Shown here: positions 27,083-35,406 of the stretch, piece by piece | Layout of the letters: each line of letters starts with the position of its first letter | Numbering within the stretch: the stretch's first letter is position 1 | Assembly: GCA_903890485.1 (NCBI GenBank) | Contig: CAITBM010000098.1 | Location: 1-52,699, forward strand | Origin: an uncultured Opitutaceae bacterium | GTDB taxonomy: Bacteria; Verrucomicrobiota; Verrucomicrobiia; Opitutales; Opitutaceae | Length of the DNA stretch: 52,699 nucleotides | Reading direction: 5' to 3' | Program-made: the position numbers and the translations under genes | The notes under the pieces: model-generated | Told to the model about the DNA's origin: nothing | Databases searched by the model: none | The model's input: only the letters and a program-made list of their open reading frames with translations

Positions 27083-29743
27083 CTAATCAACAAATTCTTC
27101 GATCAATCGGGCGACCAAAGAGGTCCATCCGGTCTGGTGATTGGCGCCCAAACCCTCGCCCGTGTCCCCATGAAAATATTCATGGAACCAGATGAGCTCA
27201 CGCCAATGGCTGTCGTTAGCGAAGGCGGGAAGGGCCGCTAATGCAGGTCGCTTGCCGGTGGAATCCGGAATAAAGAGCGAGATCAGGCGCCGGGCGAGCT
27301 CGCGGGCGATCTGATCCAGGTTCATGCGGACGCCGCTGCCGGTCGGAAATTCCATCGTGAAGGAGTCCCCGTAGAAGAGGTGGTAGCGCTGGAGCGCCTC
27401 GATCAGCACGTAGTTCAGGGGAAACCAAACCGGGCCCCGCCAGTTGGAGTTCCCGCCGAAGAGCCAGGTCCTCGACTCGCCGGGCTCGTAGTCGACCCGG
27501 TAGGTCTCGCCGTCGACGCCGACCGTGAAGGGGTGGTCCTTGTAGGCCTTGGAGACGGAGCGAATGCCGTGGGGAGAAAGGAATTCCTTCTCGTCGAAGA
27601 CGTACCTGAGCACCCGCTCCAGGCGCGCCTTGGTCGGGATCGCCAGGATCCGGCGGCCCGGGTCCTGCCCGTCGCGCGCCAGGTACGAGATGTTCGCAGC
27701 CAGGTCCGGGCGGTTCTCGAGGAACCAGCGCGTGCGCTTGGCGAACCCGGGGAGCTTGTCGAGGCGCCCTTCCTCGATGAACTCGACGGCGAAGAGGGGA
27801 ATGATGCCCACGATGGACCGGAGCCTGAGCGGAACCGAGCCGCCCTGGGTCAGGAGCTCGTCGTAGTAGAACCCGTCCTCCTCGTGCCAGAGCCCGGTCC
27901 CCCCGAGCCGGTTCATGGCGTCCGCGATCGCGACGAAGTGCTCGAAGAACTTTGAGGCGATGTCCTCGTACGCCGGGTCGCCCTCGGCCAATTCGAGCGC
28001 CATGGCGAGCATCGTGGTGCAGTAGAAGGCCATCCAGGCCGTGCCGTCGGCCTGCTCCAATTGCCCCCCGCCCGGAAGCGGCTTGGAGCGGTCGAAGACG
28101 CCGATGTTGTCCAGGCCGAGGAAACCGCCGCTGAAGATGTGGTGACCGCACACGTCCTTCCTGTTCACCCACCAGGTGAAATTGACGAGGAGCTTCTGGA
28201 AGACCCGGGCGAGGAACGCCCGGTCCCGCTCCCCCCGGGGAGCGGTCATCTTGTAGACCCGCCAGCACGCCCACGCGTGGACGGGAGGGTTCACGTCCGA
28301 GAAATTCCACTCGTAGGCCGGGATCTGGCCGTTCGGGTGCATGTACCACTCGCGAAGGAGCAGGTTGAGCTGTTGCTTCGCGAAGTCCGGATCGAGCCGG
28401 GCCATGGGAAGCATGTGGAAGGCTAGGTCCCAGGCCGCGAACCACGGGTACTCCCACTTGTCGGGCATCGAGAGCACGTCCCTCGAATAGAGGTGAGGCC
28501 AATCCGTGTTGCGGCCCTCCTGCCGCTCGGGGGGAGGCGGCGGATAGCTGGGGTCGCCGGTGAGCCAGTCCTCGATGATGTAGTTGTAGAACTGCTTTGA
28601 CCAAAGCAGGCCGGCGTTCGCCTGGCGTGCCACCTTGCGCGCGGCGGGGTCCTTCGGCCCGGGAAGCGCGTCGTAGAACTGGTCCGCCTCACGCCGCCTC
28701 CGGACAAGGACCTCGTCGAAGCGGGGACCAAAGGCGGCCGGTTGGCCCGGGTCCCCGGGGCGGAGCCTCAGGCAGATGGTTCTCTCCTCACCCGGGCCCA
28801 GGTCGAGCACCACATGCGCCGCGCACTTGGTGCCTCGCAGGGCCGGGTTGACCAGCCTGGGGTTCCCGGAAGTGACCGCGTCGCCGATCGAGTCTTTCAC
28901 GAACGCCGAGGCGTTCTCCCCGCCGAAGAGGAGGGCGTGGTTGGTCTCGTTCTCGGTGAAGAGGAGGGGCGCCGGTCCCGAGGGGCCCTCCTCCACGTCG
29001 AGGATCATCCTCCCCAGGCTCTCGTGGCTGCACTCCACCCGGGTCTTCGAGACGGCCTTCATCCGGGGCTTGAGCCCGCAGCCCTCGTGCTTGCAGCCCC
29101 AGGACCACGTGTTGCGGAACCAGAGCGTGGGGAGCAGGTGGAGCACGGAGCGGTCGGGGCCCCGGTTTGAGGCCGTCAGGCGGATCAGCAGGTCGTCGGC
29201 ATCGGCCTTCGCGTACTCGACCCTCACGTCGAAGTAGCGGCCCTCGGCAAACACCCCGGTGTCGGCGAGCTCAAACTCCGGGTCGTCCCGGGTCCGCCCC
29301 CGGGACTCGGCCCTCAGACGCTCGTAGGGGAAGGCCGACTGGGGATACTTGTACAGCGCGCTCATCCACGAGTGGGTGGGCGTCGAGTCCGTGTAGAAAT
29401 AGCACTCCTTCACGTCCTCCCCGTGGTTGCCCTCGGTGTTCGTGAGTCCGAAGAGTCGCTCCTTGATGACCGGGTCCTTGCCGTTCCAGAGAGCGACCGA
29501 GAAGCACAGGCGGCATTCGCGGTCGGTAATCCCCATGATCCCGTCCTCGCCCCAGCGGTAGGCGCGCGAGCGCGCATGCTCATGGGTGAAATAGCGCCAG
29601 CTCTCCCCATCCGAGGAGTAGTCCTCACGCACCGTTCCCCACTCCCTCTCGGATAGGTAGGGGCCCCACCGCTTCCAGTTCTTGGTGCGCGCCCGGTCCT
29701 CGGCGAGGCGCAGCATTTCGGGGTTCGGGGTGTCTTGCGCCAT
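27083..29743 (-). CDS. GH63-like glucosidase (MGH1-like glycoside hydrolase)
   Basis: An 886-aa cytosolic protein; no signal peptide is evident. The C-terminal (alpha/alpha)6 region is GH63-like: YPWFAAWDLAFHMLPMA contains the conserved Asp of the catalytic region, LGLDNIGVFDRS and ANISYLARDGQDP follow, and NWRGPVWFPLNYVLIEAL is a signature near the end. The N-terminal half is a beta-rich domain. Related proteins hydrolyse alpha-glucosides, or mannosyl/glucosyl-glycerates. ATG 29743 was chosen over the codon 12 bp upstream. It lies on the same strand as the anti-sigma gene upstream (73-bp gap). Confidence 0.8.
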   Translation of the reverse strand: MAQDTPNPEMLRLAEDRARTKNWKRWGPYLSEREWGTVREDYSSDGESWRYFTHEHARSRAYRWGEDGIMGITDRECRLCFSVALWNGKDPVIKERLFGLTNTEGNHGEDVKECYFYTDSTPTHSWMSALYKYPQSAFPYERLRAESRGRTRDDPEFELADTGVFAEGRYFDVRVEYAKADADDLLIRLTASNRGPDRSVLHLLPTLWFRNTWSWGCKHEGCGLKPRMKAVSKTRVECSHESLGRMILDVEEGPSGPAPLLFTENETNHALLFGGENASAFVKDSIGDAVTSGNPRLVNPALRGTKCAAHVVLDLGPGEERTICLRLRPGDPGQPAAFGPRFDEVLVRRRREADQFYDALPGPKDPAARKVARQANAGLLWSKQFYNYIIEDWLTGDPSYPPPPPERQEGRNTDWPHLYSRDVLSMPDKWEYPWFAAWDLAFHMLPMARLDPDFAKQQLNLLLREWYMHPNGQIPAYEWNFSDVNPPVHAWACWRVYKMTAPRGERDRAFLARVFQKLLVNFTWWVNRKDVCGHHIFSGGFLGLDNIGVFDRSKPLPGGGQLEQADGTAWMAFYCTTMLAMALELAEGDPAYEDIASKFFEHFVAIADAMNRLGGTGLWHEEDGFYYDELLTQGGSVPLRLRSIVGIIPLFAVEFIEEGRLDKLPGFAKRTRWFLENRPDLAANISYLARDGQDPGRRILAIPTKARLERVLRYVFDEKEFLSPHGIRSVSKAYKDHPFTVGVDGETYRVDYEPGESRTWLFGGNSNWRGPVWFPLNYVLIEALQRYHLFYGDSFTMEFPTGSGVRMNLDQIARELARRLISLFIPDSTGKRPALAALPAFANDSHWRELIWFHEYFHGDTGEGLGANHQTGWTSLVARLIEEFVD

Positions 29744-29816
29744 GGTCGGGGTCAACAGTGAGGAGGTCCCGAGCGCGAGGCAAACCCGCCCGTCGGTTTG
29801 GCGGGCGGAGGATTTC

Positions 29817-30551
29817 CTAGAGAAGGCCGCGGATCGCCTCGGCCCCGGCCTTCGACGCGAGAGCGTAGTTGAAGCGCCCGTCGGACCAGACTGCAGCGGC
29901 GCCGACCGCCTGGGCCAGGAACGACGGCTCCCTGCCGACCGAGGAGCCCACGGGGCCGTCGCGGCGCATCATATAGAAATGGAACTCCGCGCCCCCGCGG
30001 GCAAAGCAGACCTCCATCACGTCGTGGCCGGCGAAGTTGAGCGTCCTGCAGCCCGTCTCCTTCAGCTTGTCGAAGTCGATCGACTCGGCCCGCGGCATCT
30101 TCGCCCCCGGGGTCTCAAGCTGTGCCACGAGGGAGGTTGAGGCCTCGCCCGTGCTGCCGTGCTTGGCATTCACCATGTCGGCGATGGCGAAGCCGGCAAA
30201 GGCTCCCGAGCCCGTCTGCTCGCCGACCGGCGCCCTGGAAAGGTAGACGCCGATCACCAGGGCGGCGGCCGCGGCAAGCCCGGCTGCCCATCCCCAGCCA
30301 AAGGAGTCCCGCTTGGGGGTCCCGCTCACCCGGGCACCCGCAAGGATCGCAGCCCTCAGCCCCGCCGGCGGGGCGATCTCCCGCAGCTTCTCGGCGACAG
30401 CAAGGTCGTGTGCGCGCGACCGCGCAAACCAGGCGCCGAGCGCCGGGTCGTCGCCCGCCATGCGTAGCGCGTCCTTGAACGCGGCATCGTCCGTGTCAGC
30501 GCCGCTTGGCCGGTAGGCGGATAGGATGAACTTGGCCTCTTGGGTGTTCAT
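29817..30551 (-). CDS. Anti-sigma factor-like membrane protein
   Basis: A 244-aa protein encoded directly after an ECF sigma gene with a 4-nt ATGA overlap, which is the usual arrangement of a cognate anti-sigma factor. The N-terminal about 85 residues are hydrophilic and helical, one transmembrane segment lies near 88-105 (GWAAGLAAAAALVIGVYL), and the rest is extracytoplasmic. No zinc-finger CxxC of ZAS type is seen. The periplasmic domain has two Cys (in ETGCRTL and VCFARG), which could form a disulfide. Assignment rests mostly on topology and context. Confidence 0.7.
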   Translation of the reverse strand: MNTQEAKFILSAYRPSGADTDDAAFKDALRMAGDDPALGAWFARSRAHDLAVAEKLREIAPPAGLRAAILAGARVSGTPKRDSFGWGWAAGLAAAAALVIGVYLSRAPVGEQTGSGAFAGFAIADMVNAKHGSTGEASTSLVAQLETPGAKMPRAESIDFDKLKETGCRTLNFAGHDVMEVCFARGGAEFHFYMMRRDGPVGSSVGREPSFLAQAVGAAAVWSDGRFNYALASKAGAEAIRGLL

Positions 30552-31096
30552 GATGCGCTCGCTCCTTTGGAATTGGGGAAGGGAAGGACCTTGGAGCCGC
30601 CCGACTCGGTGCGCTCAAGCACAGTCCTCAGCTGGGATTTTCCACGGGAAAGCCGTGACATGACGGTGCCAATCGGCACCTCGAGGGCCTGCGCGATCTC
30701 CTGGTAGGACATGTCTTCGAGGTAGAAGAGCGTGAGCGGCGCTCGGAAGGTCTCGTCCACACTCTGGAGCGCCGTCATGACGAGCGCCGCATCGATCTTC
30801 GACACGCGATCGACGTCCTCGGCGGCCAGGTCCTTCTCCCCGGGGGGAAGGTCCTCTATTGAAGTGGCGCGGGCATCGCGCCTGCGACCCCGGAGGAATT
30901 CGCGGTAGAGCGTCGTGAAGAGCCAGGACTTGGCCTTGGTCGCCTCCCGAATCGTGTCCCCCTTCGTCGCCCAGACGAAGAAGGTCTGCTGGACCAGGTC
31001 GCCGGCGTCGGCGCCGTTCCGGGCAAGGCTGAGCGCAAAGCGGTAGAGCGGCGCATAGTGCGCATCCACCAGTTGTGCAAAGGCCTCGTTGTTCAT
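30548..31096 (-). CDS. ECF RNA polymerase sigma factor
   Basis: A 182-aa sigma-70 family factor. Region 2 has LYRFALSLARNGADAGDLVQQTFFVWA, and region 4 (about 115-165) has LTLFYLEDMSYQEIAQALEVPIGTVMSRLSRGK, the helix-turn-helix that binds the -35 element. ATG 31096 gives the usual start of region 2. It overlaps the anti-sigma gene and diverges from a SNF2 helicase gene over 81 bp. The signal and regulon are unknown. Confidence 0.92.
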   Translation of the reverse strand: MNNEAFAQLVDAHYAPLYRFALSLARNGADAGDLVQQTFFVWATKGDTIREATKAKSWLFTTLYREFLRGRRRDARATSIEDLPPGEKDLAAEDVDRVSKIDAALVMTALQSVDETFRAPLTLFYLEDMSYQEIAQALEVPIGTVMSRLSRGKSQLRTVLERTESGGSKVLPFPNSKGASAS

Positions 31097-31177
31097 CCGT
31101 GTTAATGCACTAGAGCGTTCGCACGGTGTTTTATTCCCTTTCCTGCATAAGATTGAAAGGATTACCGCCCAGCTCCC

Positions 31178-33553
31178 GTGCCTGCACTCCTTTTGCATCT
31201 CCCTCCGAACCTCGCCGCGGCCGCCGCGCGCAATGCCGTGGCGATCAAGGTCGAGCTGGACCTCACCTCGCCGCCCAGCTCAGAGGAAATCCCGGTACTG
31301 GCCGTGCTCCAGGGATGGTGCGGTACCCAGAAACCCCCGCCATTTATCCAGCTGAACCGCAAGCAGCTAGCGAAGTTGGCTGACGCCGCAGCCGACGCCG
31401 CGGTCTTCGTGGAGGGGGGCAAGTGCGTCGCGTGGAGGTACGATGACGTCCTGGTGGAGCCCAAGCCCGCCCCACCCCCACCCGGCGCCGCGGCGGCGGC
31501 ACCCCAGGCAAAGCCGGCCCGGAAGCCCGCTCCCTTGGCCCCGATCATTGTCGACGGGTCGGACCATTTTCTCGCGATCACTCCCCCGCCCCGCGACGAC
31601 CTGAGGTACGAGAAGGTGGTCGATCTCCTGAAGAGCTCGGGGTTTGTCCTGGAACCCTCGAACAGGAAGTGGTGGGTCAGGGACCGCCACAAGACGCTCT
31701 CCTTCCTCGCGGCCCACGGGGAACGCCTGCGCGTGGGCCTGGGCGCCGAGTTTACGCCGGGCTTCGTGGCCCGGACAAAGCACCTCTCCACGGCCGAGAT
31801 CACCTGCGAGGTTTCGCCCTCGGGGGAGCGCTGGGACGTCGCGCTCGGGATCCGCTCCGACGGCGCGAGCGACACCGCGATCCGGGACGCCGTGTCATCG
31901 GGCCGCAGCTACGTCGAGGAGGCGGGGAAGGTCGTCTTGATCGACCCCGCCCGGGTTAAGAAGCTGGCGGACGTCCAGCGCGCGCTTTCCGACGGCGAAC
32001 TCGCCTCCCCGTCCACCAAGAGGACCGACCGGATCGGTTCGGCCCGCGCCGCCGAGGTGGAGGAGCTCCTGGAGGAGCTCTCCCCGGGCTTCCAGCCCCC
32101 GGAGGAGTGGAAGAAGCGGACCGGGGCCCTGCGCAACCTCTCGGAGCTTGAGCCCGCCCCTCTCCTGCCGGCCTTCGACAGCCAGCTCAGGACCTACCAG
32201 CGGCTTGGAGCAGCATGGCTCTGGCACCTTCACCGTGCGGAACTCGGCGGAATCCTCGCGGACGAGATGGGCCTGGGAAAGACCCTCCAGTCGCTCGCCC
32301 TCCTCTCGGCCGTCAACACGACCGGGGGCACCTGCCTGGTCGTGTGCCCCGCCTCCCTCGTTGAGAACTGGCGCCGCGAGGCGGCGCGCTTCGTGCCCCA
32401 CTTGAAGGCCTTTGTCCACCGCGGCGACGACCGGCTCTCCAGCGCGGCGGACCTCGGCGGATTCGACCTGGTCGTCACCTCCTACGGCACCCTGACCCGC
32501 GACCGGGAGCTCTTCGCCTCGTTCGATTTCGCCTGCGTGGTCGCCGACGAGGCCCAGCACGTGAAGAACCGCCTCTCGCAGAACGCCCGCGCCCTGCGCT
32601 CGCTCAAGTCCAGCGGCCGGTTCCTCCTGACGGGAACCCCCGTCGAGAATTCCCTCGACGACCTGCGCTCCCTCTTCGAGTTCATCCTTCCGGGCTACCT
32701 GGAGAAAATTCCCGCCGGGACCCGGCGCGAGGAGCGGTCCTGGTACGACGAGCGCCTCCGGGCAAAGACCGCCCACTACATCCTGAGGCGAACCAAGCTG
32801 GTCGTCGCCCCCGAGCTACCCGCACGCATCGAGCAGGTGGTCTGGTGCACGCTCGAGCCCAGGCAGGCTGCGCTCTACCGCTCCTTCCAGGAGAAGAGCG
32901 AGCGGGAGCTCTTCGACCTGGAGGCCTCGGGCGCGGGCGAGAACGCGCTCCGCCTCGCGGCCCTGACCCAGCTTCTCCGCCTGCGGCAGATCTGCTGCGA
33001 CCCGCGGCTTGTCAGCGGGGGCGAAGGCACCGACTCCGCCAAGCTCGAGTCGTTCCGGGAGATCCTCGAGGAGGCGGCCGACGACGGCCACCGGCTCCTC
33101 GTGTTTTCGCAGTTCACCTCGCTCCTGGCGCTCCTTAAGGAGGAGCTCACGACCCAGGGGATCGCCCACTGCTACCTAGACGGCTCCATGGCCCCCAAAG
33201 CCCGGCAGGCCGAGGTGGACCGCTTCCAGGCGTCGGCCGAGGTCCCGGTGTTCCTGCTTTCGCTGAAGGCCGGCGGAACGGGGCTCAACCTCACCGGGGC
33301 CGACACCGTGATCCACTTTGACCCGTGGTGGAACCCCGCGGTCGAGGCCCAGGCGACCGACCGCGCCCACCGGATCGGCCAGACCCGGGTCGTGACCAGC
33401 TACAAGCTGGTCTGCGCGGAAACGGTCGAGGAGAAGGTCCTGGCGCTCCAGGACGAGAAACGCGCGCTCCTCTCGGGAATATTCGAGGCGAGCGACGCGG
33501 TCGCCTCCAAGATCTCGCTTTCGGACCTGAAGTCGCTCCTCAAGTCCAACTAG
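31178..33553 (+). CDS. SNF2 family DEAD/DEAH-box helicase
   Basis: A 791-aa Swi2/Snf2-type ATPase starting at GTG 31178. The N-terminal 300 residues are not recognised; they include a Pro/Ala linker near 95-125. The helicase core shows DEMGLGKT at 362-369 (Walker A), DEAQH at 457-461 (motif II), LLTGTPVENSLDDL (motif III), FLLSLKAGGTGLNL and QATDRAHRIGQTRVV (motifs V-VI). Such proteins remodel protein-DNA or RNA polymerase-DNA complexes (RapA-like functions are known). It converges on the PEP-CTERM gene with overlapping stops. Confidence 0.92.
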   Translation: MPALLLHLPPNLAAAAARNAVAIKVELDLTSPPSSEEIPVLAVLQGWCGTQKPPPFIQLNRKQLAKLADAAADAAVFVEGGKCVAWRYDDVLVEPKPAPPPPGAAAAAPQAKPARKPAPLAPIIVDGSDHFLAITPPPRDDLRYEKVVDLLKSSGFVLEPSNRKWWVRDRHKTLSFLAAHGERLRVGLGAEFTPGFVARTKHLSTAEITCEVSPSGERWDVALGIRSDGASDTAIRDAVSSGRSYVEEAGKVVLIDPARVKKLADVQRALSDGELASPSTKRTDRIGSARAAEVEELLEELSPGFQPPEEWKKRTGALRNLSELEPAPLLPAFDSQLRTYQRLGAAWLWHLHRAELGGILADEMGLGKTLQSLALLSAVNTTGGTCLVVCPASLVENWRREAARFVPHLKAFVHRGDDRLSSAADLGGFDLVVTSYGTLTRDRELFASFDFACVVADEAQHVKNRLSQNARALRSLKSSGRFLLTGTPVENSLDDLRSLFEFILPGYLEKIPAGTRREERSWYDERLRAKTAHYILRRTKLVVAPELPARIEQVVWCTLEPRQAALYRSFQEKSERELFDLEASGAGENALRLAALTQLLRLRQICCDPRLVSGGEGTDSAKLESFREILEEAADDGHRLLVFSQFTSLLALLKEELTTQGIAHCYLDGSMAPKARQAEVDRFQASAEVPVFLLSLKAGGTGLNLTGADTVIHFDPWWNPAVEAQATDRAHRIGQTRVVTSYKLVCAETVEEKVLALQDEKRALLSGIFEASDAVASKISLSDLKSLLKSN

Positions 33554-34108
33554 AGGACCTTGGCCTTCAGGTGCCGCCTGCGGGCCGTCCAGGCCACCGC
33601 GGCTGCGCCCGTTGCGAGGAGCGCCCACGTGGAGGGCTCGGGAACCGGAGTGAAGTTCAGGAAGATGGCCGAGCTGCCTGCGGAGATCGAGAAACTGCCG
33701 CCGCCCAGGCTGTTGGTGAACCCTGAGGTGTTGAGCGCAAAATCCGAGGCACTAAACCCGGTTATGCTCGCGGCCGATACGAGCGTCCATTGGTAGGTCG
33801 AAAGCATGTTGAAGGTCGCCACCCCGGGAATACCCGTTCCCACGTTTATTGACTGGATGTTCACGTTGAAGGGCGATCCCGACGTCGCGGTTATATTCAG
33901 ATTCCCTGAAACGCTAAGCGTGTCGTAGCCTGTTCGAACCCGCGCTGGCCGAATAATTGCCGAGCTGACCTCCACCGTCAAAGACCTGTCCATTGGCGAT
34001 AACGGTTTGGGCACCCGCGGTTGTAGCCAGTGCTACGAGTGCAAGGCCCCACAGGATGCCAGTGCGCACGACCGCCCATTTTGGAACTGGAACTGCCAAA
34101 CGGATCAC
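33550..34108 (-). CDS. PEP-CTERM sorting domain protein with a +1 frame break
   Basis: The two halves are in different frames. From GTG 34108 the first frame encodes a signal peptide (MIRLAVPVPKW...GAQ) and GQVFDGGGQLGNYSASAGSN, then ends in a stop after RLRHA. One base further on, the second frame gives GYDTLSVSGNLN and runs to the PEP-CTERM tail VPEPSTWALLATG, with hydrophobic helix and basic end ARRRHLKAK. Skipping one base at about 33938 would restore a 185-aa exported protein. PEP-CTERM proteins are sorted and processed at the envelope by exosortase, usually with exopolysaccharide. The break could be real, an assembly error, or programmed. Confidence 0.75.
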
Positions 34109-34148
34109 TGTGGGAAAAAACAGTGTGACCCCACGCGAGGCAAGCTAT

Positions 34149-34175
34149 TTGCAACTAAGTTGTGAATTGTAAAAT
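34149..34175 (+). promoter_or_regulatory. Candidate promoter with overlapping palindrome
   Basis: TTGCAA (34149-34154) and TAAAAT (34170-34175) form a plus-strand promoter candidate with a short 15-nt spacer. The palindrome CAACT-A-AGTTG (34152-34162) overlaps its -35 edge, a possible operator. It lies in the AT-rich divergent gap between the PEP-CTERM and nucleoside hydrolase genes. Confidence 0.3.
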
Positions 34176-34278
34176 TTGGCTCCCCCACGAGGCCCCCGTA
34201 GCTCGGGGCATCGTAGGGGAAGGCAGCTCGCTCCCGTGCGTGGACCATGGCATAGCGGGTGCTCAATCCCGCCCATCC

Positions 34279-35397
34279 ATGATCTGGCGTTTACCTGTAA
34301 TCTTCTTCTTTTCAATTGTATACGCGACAACAGTCGGTCGCACTGCCGAGCCGAGGAGAAAGGTGATCATTGACCAGGACGCCTTCGGACCCGCAGGCAG
34401 CAATCTCCAATCCATCCTGATGGTGGTCCAGGACCCGGGCAGCGAGGTCCTCGGCATCACGATTGAGAGCGGCGACGGCTGGCAGAAGGAGAACGTCGCG
34501 CACACACTCCGCATGCTCGAGTTGATCGGCAGGACCGACATTCCGGTTGTCCCCGGCGCCACCTACCCTCTCCTGGATTCCGAGGAGGAGACCCGGAGGC
34601 TGGAGAAGCTCTACGGGAAGCTCGCCTACAAGGGCGCCTGGATGGACTTGTGGCCCTCCTACAACACCGTGAACCGGACCCACTACCATCCGGCCGACGT
34701 CGTTCCTCCCCTTGAGGAGGGACGCCCAACCACCCAGCCCTCCCCCGAAGTCGCCGCAAACTTCCTCGTCCGGAAGGTCCGCGAGTTCCCCGGCCAGGTT
34801 TCGGTCCTTGCGATGGGCCCCTTCACGAACCTGGCGCTCGCCTCGAGGCTCGACGACCATTTCGCCTCCCTCGCAAAGGAAGTGGTGTTCATGGCCGGTA
34901 GCTTCAATCCCGACGCCTCCAAGGTGGACGAGTTCTCGCTGCAGTTCGTCAACACCCCCCGCGTGGAGTTCAACACCCGGTGGGATCCCGAGGCCGCGAA
35001 GATGATGCTCCATGCCGGCTGGAAGAGGATCGTTTGCGTCCCCCTGGATGCCACGGTCGACACCAAGTTCACCCAGGAGATAGTGAAACGCGCGACGCAG
35101 GGATGCGATTCACCGGCGGCAAAGTACGTAGCCCAGTTTGCCCAGCCCGGGTTTCCCATGTGGGACGAGGTCGCCGCCGCGGTCCTGATGGAGCCCTCCA
35201 TCGTGCGCCACGCCGACACGCTCGCGATGGACTTCGAGATCGACCACGGCGCCAACTACGGGGCGACGCTCAGCTGGAGCCCCGGCGGCGGCCCTGGCCT
35301 CGGGGAACCCGAGGTCCTCGTGGTGCGCGCCGTGAACGTGCCCCGCCTGGAGCAGATCTTTGTCGACTGCGTCCGCAGGCCGACCCTTGCCCCGTAA
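34279..35397 (+). CDS. Exported nucleoside hydrolase-like protein (IunH family)
   Basis: A 372-aa protein with a signal peptide (MIWRLPVIFFFSIVYATTVG). The mature part starts VIIDQDAFGPAGSNLQSILM, where the Asp-rich D-(x)-DxGxDD Ca2+-binding motif of nucleoside hydrolases is only partly kept (DQDAFGPAGSN). LGITIESGDGW, the VPVVPGATYPLL stretch and VLAMGPFTNLALAS match the family order. The weakened metal motif suggests a different substrate or a non-enzymatic role. The start was chosen at the signal peptide; earlier in-frame codons add no conserved residues. It converges on ettA (9-bp gap). Confidence 0.75.
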   Translation: MIWRLPVIFFFSIVYATTVGRTAEPRRKVIIDQDAFGPAGSNLQSILMVVQDPGSEVLGITIESGDGWQKENVAHTLRMLELIGRTDIPVVPGATYPLLDSEEETRRLEKLYGKLAYKGAWMDLWPSYNTVNRTHYHPADVVPPLEEGRPTTQPSPEVAANFLVRKVREFPGQVSVLAMGPFTNLALASRLDDHFASLAKEVVFMAGSFNPDASKVDEFSLQFVNTPRVEFNTRWDPEAAKMMLHAGWKRIVCVPLDATVDTKFTQEIVKRATQGCDSPAAKYVAQFAQPGFPMWDEVAAAVLMEPSIVRHADTLAMDFEIDHGANYGATLSWSPGGGPGLGEPEVLVVRAVNVPRLEQIFVDCVRRPTLAP

Positions 35398-35406
35398 CAC
35401 CCGCCC

